Below, one piece after another: positions 12,547 through 15,871 of a stretch of DNA of 15,871 bases. The first letter of the stretch is position 1. Every line of letters begins with the position of its first letter. Under the pieces are notes generated by a model. The model was not told the DNA's origin, made no database searches, and was given only the letters and a program-made list of their open reading frames with translations. The stretch covers positions 1-15,871 of the forward strand of contig JAWOBA010000061.1 of assembly GCA_046498285.1 (NCBI GenBank), in the 5' to 3' direction. The stretch comes from B33-G16 sp046498285. Its GTDB lineage: Bacteria > Desulfobacterota > DSM-4660 > Desulfatiglandales > B25-G16. The translations under genes were made by a program, and so were the position numbers.

Positions 12547-13389
12547 TCAAATAATTGCCTCTTTGTGTCTGGCAGCATGACACTGGATATTCACTGCTAC
12601 TGGTAAACTTGCAATATGGCACGGTTCGATTTCCAGGAATACATCGAGTGAGGTGATAGTTCCTCCATATCCCATTGGGCCAATACCCAATCTGTTGATT
12701 CGTGTTAATAGTTCCTCCTCAATTGCTGCCAGCTCTGGATCAGGATTTCTATTTCCTATGTCTCTCAAGATTGCCTTTTTTGCCAAGATTGCAGACCTTT
12801 CGAAGGTTCCACCAACACCGACACCAATGACAGTTGGCGGACATGGGTTTGAACCGGACTCTTGTACCCTTTTTACAACAAAATCTTCCACTCCCTCCAA
12901 ACCAGCTGCTGGGGTAAGCATGGTTACCCTGCTCATATTCTCGGCACCTCCCCCTTTTGGTGCAAAGACGATCCTTATGGTATCGCCTGGAACAATTTGC
13001 ATATGAATAATAGCCGGGGTATTATCACCTGTGTTTTTTCTGGTAAAAGGATGGCACGCCGAGTTCCTTAAATATCCGTCTTTATACCCCTGCCTCACTC
13101 CCTCGTTGATCGCCTCGTTTACATCACCGTCTGTTATGTGGACATCCTGGCCAATTTCTATAAATACAACCGCAAGCCCACAATCTTGGCATATTGGAGC
13201 CTTCTCTTCCCGAGCAATCCTGGCATTTTCTTTCAGTTCCTTGAGGACCTCTCTTCCCTGTGCTGATTCCTCAACTTCGATTGCCTTGTCAAAGGCACGC
13301 AGAACATCATCACCAAGGTTATAATTTGCATCTATGCATAAATCCCTTACCACCTCGATGATCTTTTTCGAAGAAATCTCTCTGACCAT
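12547..13389 (-). CDS. Class I fumarate hydratase, alpha subunit (N-terminal, Fe-S domain)
   Basis: A 280-aa subunit carrying the [4Fe-4S] cluster. The three expected cluster cysteines are visible: C67 in PICQDCG, C183 in NPCPP and C270 in VNIQCHAARH. KGGGAENMSR (145-154) and GIGPMGYGGTI (235-245) are the other family signatures. Length and C-terminus (ARHKEAII) are normal, so the inserted cassette just downstream did not truncate it. It forms fumarase together with the beta subunit, and a tartrate dehydratase role cannot be excluded. GAGGAG lies 9 bases before the ATG. The enzyme's oxygen-labile cluster fits an anaerobic or microaerobic lifestyle. Confidence 0.9.
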   Translation of the reverse strand: MVREISSKKIIEVVRDLCIDANYNLGDDVLRAFDKAIEVEESAQGREVLKELKENARIAREEKAPICQDCGLAVVFIEIGQDVHITDGDVNEAINEGVRQGYKDGYLRNSACHPFTRKNTGDNTPAIIHMQIVPGDTIRIVFAPKGGGAENMSRVTMLTPAAGLEGVEDFVVKRVQESGSNPCPPTVIGVGVGGTFERSAILAKKAILRDIGNRNPDPELAAIEEELLTRINRLGIGPMGYGGTITSLDVFLEIEPCHIASLPVAVNIQCHAARHKEAII

Positions 13390-13509
13390 AATTTTGTCTC
13401 CTCAGGTTTTGGAGGGTTGCTATTAGATTAGACCGCAGATCTTCGCCCTGGCCCATACCTGGAATGCAAAGATTAGTTATAAAAGCCAAGCTCTGGCGTT
13501 AATAGTAAA

Positions 13510-13527
13510 GCAGGCTTATGTGCCTGC
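13510..13527. other. 6-bp hairpin in the fumarase upstream region
   Basis: GCAGGC-TTATGT-GCCTGC is a perfect short inverted repeat in the 262-base spacer 13390-13651 upstream of the alpha-subunit gene. No convincing promoter hexamer pair was recognised in this spacer. Confidence 0.3.
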
Positions 13528-13583
13528 TATCTCGAGCCAGGGCAGGCAGATACATGCAGATAATAATTTCTTGTTTCTTAATC

Positions 13584-13616
13584 TAAAAAATCTGTGGTAA
13601 CCTGCCCGCCACCCAG
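13584..13616 (-). terminator. Candidate intrinsic terminator after the carboxyltransferase/58-aa genes
   Basis: On the minus strand CTGGGTGG pairs with CCACAG (two-base bulge) around an 11-base loop and is followed directly by ATTTTTT. It lies about 36 bases beyond the stop of the 58-aa gene, the expected place for a transcript end before the fumarase genes. Confidence 0.35.
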
Positions 13617-13651
13617 AAGGCGTATCTGCGCCCAAAATGGGATTTTCTATG

Positions 13652-13828
13652 CTATCGAGGAATCCTAACCTGCCATAGTCTTCTCATCTCCATGATTTCC
13701 TGTCTTCCGGCGATTCCCCAGAGATTATTGATATATGATATTTCGTTGGTCTTATGACCCTCTTTTCCTTGAATATAAGAGTCTTTTTTATGGGATTCCG
13801 CTAGTTTTACATCCCCCTTTTTTGCCAT
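13652..13828 (-). CDS. 58-aa small protein downstream of the carboxyltransferase gene
   Basis: An intact 58-codon ORF, shorter than common ORF-size cut-offs. It begins MAKKGDVKLAESHKKDSY and ends LWQVRIPR, with ribosome site AGGAG 7 bases before the ATG and a start 23 bases after the carboxyltransferase stop. It is lysine-rich at the N-terminus and has two Trp residues in the C-terminal half, with no signal peptide, membrane segment or metal motif. I do not recognise the family. Its position and size recall the small epsilon subunits encoded after acyl-CoA carboxylase beta subunits in Actinobacteria, some of which also end in a Trp/Pro/Arg motif, but this is only analogy. Confidence 0.65.
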   Translation of the reverse strand: MAKKGDVKLAESHKKDSYIQGKEGHKTNEISYINNLWGIAGRQEIMEMRRLWQVRIPR

Positions 13829-13851
13829 GCCTGCTCTCCTTTTTCTTGTCT

Positions 13852-15405
13852 CTAAACTGGAATATTCCCATGTTTCTTGGCCGGTCTTGTTTCCCTTTTT
13901 GTAGTAAGTATCTTCAAGGCATCTATGATCCGAGGCCGTGTATCCCGTGGTAAGATGACCGCATCGACAAATCCCCGGGAGGCAGCGATATATGGATTGG
14001 AGAAGAGATTGCGATACTCGGTAATCTTTTCTTCTCTTTTTGATTGTGGATCAGATGCTGCCATGATTTCCCTTCGATGAATAATCTCGGCTGCTCCCTC
14101 AGCTCCCATAACAGCAATCTCAGCTGTAGGCCATGCCAACACATAGTCACCCCCCAGATGCTTGCTGCACATAGCAAGATATGATCCTCCATAATCTTTT
14201 CTTGTTATTACGGTTACCTTTGGTACAGTAGCCTCGCTGTAGCACCATAAGAGCTTGGCGCCGTGCCGTATGATACCGCCCCATTCCTGGTTACTTCCTG
14301 GCAAATAACCCGGTACATCCACTAAGGTGAGAAGGGGAATATTAAAGGCATCACAGAATCTGATGAACCTTGTTGCTTTGTCCGAGGCATTTACATCAAG
14401 ACAACCTGCCAGAAACCGTGGTTGATTTGCAATAATCCCTACTGTTTTTCCATCGAACCTGGCAAAACAGATAACCATATTTTTTGCATAATGCTCATGT
14501 GGTTCAAAAATCTGGCCATTATCTACTATGGAAATAATAATATCTTTCATGTCGTAAAAGGCCTTTGGATTATCAGGGATAATGCTATCAAGCAGGGGGT
14601 CGGTCCGATGAGGGTCGTCCCCTAAGGTCACCACTGGAGGATCTTCCATATTATTTGATGGTAAGTAGCTCAGCATCTCTCTGATCCTTTCTATGCACTG
14701 AGCATCACTATCGCATGCAAAATGAGCCACCCCACTTTTGGTGTTATGGGTCATTGCCCCTCCCAGGTCTTCTGGACTTATTTCCTCACCAATGGTTGTC
14801 TTGATTACCGCTGGACCAGTAATAAACATATAGCTACTTTTTTTTGTCATAAATATCCAGTCGGTCATAGCCGGAGAATACACGGCTCCTCCAGCCGTTG
14901 GCCCCATAATAGCCGAGATCTGAGGGATTACTCCAGATGCACATGAGTTGCGGTAAAATATGTCGCCGTATCCAGCGAGAGAATCGACACCTTCTTGAAT
15001 CCTCGCTCCCCCGGAATCATTGAAACCAACAATGGGTGCTCCTGTCTTGAGAGCTAGATCCATAACCTTACATATTTTTTTGGCATGCATTTCTCCTAAT
15101 GTACCTGCTACAGAAGTGAAATCCTGAGAATATGCGTAAACCAATCTATTATTCACCGTGCCGTGTCCAGTAACTACACCTTCTCCGGGAATAAATGTTT
15201 TAGACATGTCAAAGTGAGTACAACGATGCCTGACAAACATATCAAGTTCACGAAAACTATGAGGATCAAAGAGGGCCTCCAGTCTTTCTCTAGCAGTCAG
15301 CTTTCCTTTATCATGCTGCTTTTCAACCCCTTTAGCCCCACCCATAGCGAGTTCTTTTTCTTCTCTCTCTTTTAACTCTTGAAGCTTATTTTCAGTAGTA
15401 TCCAT
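13852..15405 (-). CDS. Acyl-CoA carboxylase / methylmalonyl-CoA decarboxylase carboxyltransferase subunit (PccB/MmdA-like)
   Basis: A 517-aa carboxyltransferase that moves CO2 between biotin and an acyl-CoA, most likely propionyl-CoA/methylmalonyl-CoA. The crotonase-type repeats are complete: NDSGGARIQEGVDSLAGYG and GPTAGGAVYSPAMTDWIFM in the N-domain, then VPGYLPGSNQEWGGIIRHGAKLL and RKDYGGSYLAMCSKHLGGD in the C-domain. The end (KKHGNIPV) resembles PccB/12S subunits. Whether it works in a carboxylase, a decarboxylating sodium pump or a transcarboxylase cannot be told, because no biotin carboxylase, biotin carrier or membrane subunit is in the window. The ATG at 15405 has GGAG 7 bases before it; the frame opens to 15456 without a better ribosome site. 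A 58-aa gene follows immediately. Confidence 0.9.
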   Translation of the reverse strand: MDTTENKLQELKEREEKELAMGGAKGVEKQHDKGKLTARERLEALFDPHSFRELDMFVRHRCTHFDMSKTFIPGEGVVTGHGTVNNRLVYAYSQDFTSVAGTLGEMHAKKICKVMDLALKTGAPIVGFNDSGGARIQEGVDSLAGYGDIFYRNSCASGVIPQISAIMGPTAGGAVYSPAMTDWIFMTKKSSYMFITGPAVIKTTIGEEISPEDLGGAMTHNTKSGVAHFACDSDAQCIERIREMLSYLPSNNMEDPPVVTLGDDPHRTDPLLDSIIPDNPKAFYDMKDIIISIVDNGQIFEPHEHYAKNMVICFARFDGKTVGIIANQPRFLAGCLDVNASDKATRFIRFCDAFNIPLLTLVDVPGYLPGSNQEWGGIIRHGAKLLWCYSEATVPKVTVITRKDYGGSYLAMCSKHLGGDYVLAWPTAEIAVMGAEGAAEIIHRREIMAASDPQSKREEKITEYRNLFSNPYIAASRGFVDAVILPRDTRPRIIDALKILTTKRETRPAKKHGNIPV

Positions 15406-15552
15406 TAGGACTCCTTTCCCCAATATCGAAATGTGATAGCTCACTATGTAGGGCAAACATAGTGGATTTGGCGATTAATCTCCGGTCCAGAAGGTATTTA
15501 CTTCTGCTCTCTCAGATGTAGGTCCTACAACCTCGAGGTCTTCTTTATTTCT

Positions 15553-15611
15553 CCGATAAATAGGGAACCGCACTTTCCCTCATTGATATGTCGCGAAAGA
15601 AAGGCGCCCCT
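15553..15611. repeat. Decayed remnant of the inner module of the fold-back family
   Basis: These 59 bases align without gaps to the inner module at 2874-2932 (from CCGATAAAT to the CACCCTT region), with about 41 identical positions by hand count. No A- or B-type arms were found around it. It occupies the spacer between the carboxyltransferase gene and rplT. The rest of 15406-15707 shows a TGCAAC/GTTGCA palindrome at 15611-15623 and no gene. Confidence 0.55.
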
Positions 15612-15707
15612 GCAACGGTTGCATAAAAAAACCCTGATGCCCTTTGTATTGAGCTATTACCCTAGGATTTTATTTGTATGACGGCAAAGTGTTTAGTCAA
15701 ATCAAGT

Positions 15708-15871
15708 TCACCCCGCCATCCTGGCTATCTCTGTAAATCCTTTCGGATCATTGACAGCCATTTCTGCCAGGATCTTTCTGTCTAATGCAATACCTGCCTT
15801 TTTCATGTTCATGATCAATTTGCTGTAGGAAAGCCCATTCTCTCTGGCGGCTGCATTAATCCGGATAATCC
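15708..15871 (-). CDS. rplT: 50S ribosomal protein L20, C-terminal part (cut by window edge)
   Basis: The last 53 residues of L20, an early 23S rRNA-binding assembly protein. IIRINAAARENGLSYSKLI, then KKAGIALDRKILAEMAVND, matches the conserved L20 C-terminal domain. The two bases before the first full codon (GG) fit the last part of the usual Trp. The end is normal (EIARMAG, then TGA). L20 genes usually follow infC and rpmI and are often followed by pheS. Here the next gene is the carboxyltransferase, about 300 bases on, with a decayed repeat between. Confidence 0.92.
   Translation of the reverse strand, partial: IIRINAAARENGLSYSKLIMNMKKAGIALDRKILAEMAVNDPKGFTEIARMAG

Noticed and set aside
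13811..13822. Possible frameshift in the C5T6 tract of the 58-aa gene
   Set aside because: On recounting the bases (five C, six T) the frame is intact from ATG to TAG, so no frameshift is needed.
13735..13953. 72-aa ORF on the + strand
   Set aside because: Antisense to the 58-aa gene and the carboxyltransferase end, and lacks a ribosome site. The minus-strand ORF has a ribosome site and operon spacing.
1..15871. tRNA or rRNA genes
   Set aside because: No cloverleaf with TTCGA-type T-loop and CCA-end context or rRNA-like segment was recognised on reading both strands. A tRNAscan run would be decisive.

Overview
The window looks like chromosomal DNA of an anaerobic Gram-negative bacterium, probably a Desulfobacterota (deltaproteobacterial) lineage. 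This is inferred from the gene set (two-subunit class I fumarase, PccB-type carboxyltransferase, FmdB-family zinc ribbon, MltD-like LysM transglycosylase, Tdh/Kbl threonine catabolism), not from a marker comparison. About a dozen housekeeping or catabolic genes are separated by unusually long spacers, and those spacers are filled by one modular family of fold-back repeats.

Layout. 1-556: gene-free, with hairpins and a lone repeat arm. 557-1666 (-): lytic transglycosylase. 2144-2686 (+): nitroreductase. 3136-3198 (+): candidate Pro-rich leader peptide, then proC (3221-4066) and a conserved-looking unknown gene (4128-4646). 4654-5301 (-): MBL-fold hydrolase. 5914-6255 (+): FmdB-like zinc ribbon. 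6974-8203 (+): kbl-type acyltransferase. 8914-10453 (+): Lrp/AsnC regulator plus threonine dehydrogenase. 11544-13389 (-): class I fumarase, its two subunit genes separated by a four-helix-bundle protein gene bounded by 14-bp inverted repeats. 13652-15405 (-): PccB-like carboxyltransferase followed by a 58-aa gene. 15708-15871 (-): 3' end of rplT.

How the genes work together. Tdh oxidises threonine to 2-amino-3-ketobutyrate and Kbl cleaves that to glycine and acetyl-CoA. The Lrp-type gene ends 4 bases before tdh and is probably its local regulator. The carboxyltransferase (propionyl-/methylmalonyl-CoA chemistry) and fumarase fit a methylmalonyl-CoA/C4-dicarboxylate route. proC makes proline.

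The most unusual content is the repeat family. Eight complete copies were found, in two subfamilies called here A (ends GAGACCTTTG / CAAAGGTCTC) and B (ends AGAGCTTTGC / GCAAAGCTCT), plus a lone arm and a decayed core. Three short A copies are flanked by direct repeats (ACACACA, ATATT, AGTATT) that look like target-site duplications. The arms are self-complementary, and the inner stem sequence differs between A and B on both sides in concert. A second fold-back module sits at one fixed point in four copies and is absent in the other four. GC-rich 16-bp units vary in number at three fixed places. No transposase lies in the window, so the elements look like non-autonomous MITEs. Several abut the ribosome-binding region of the next gene.
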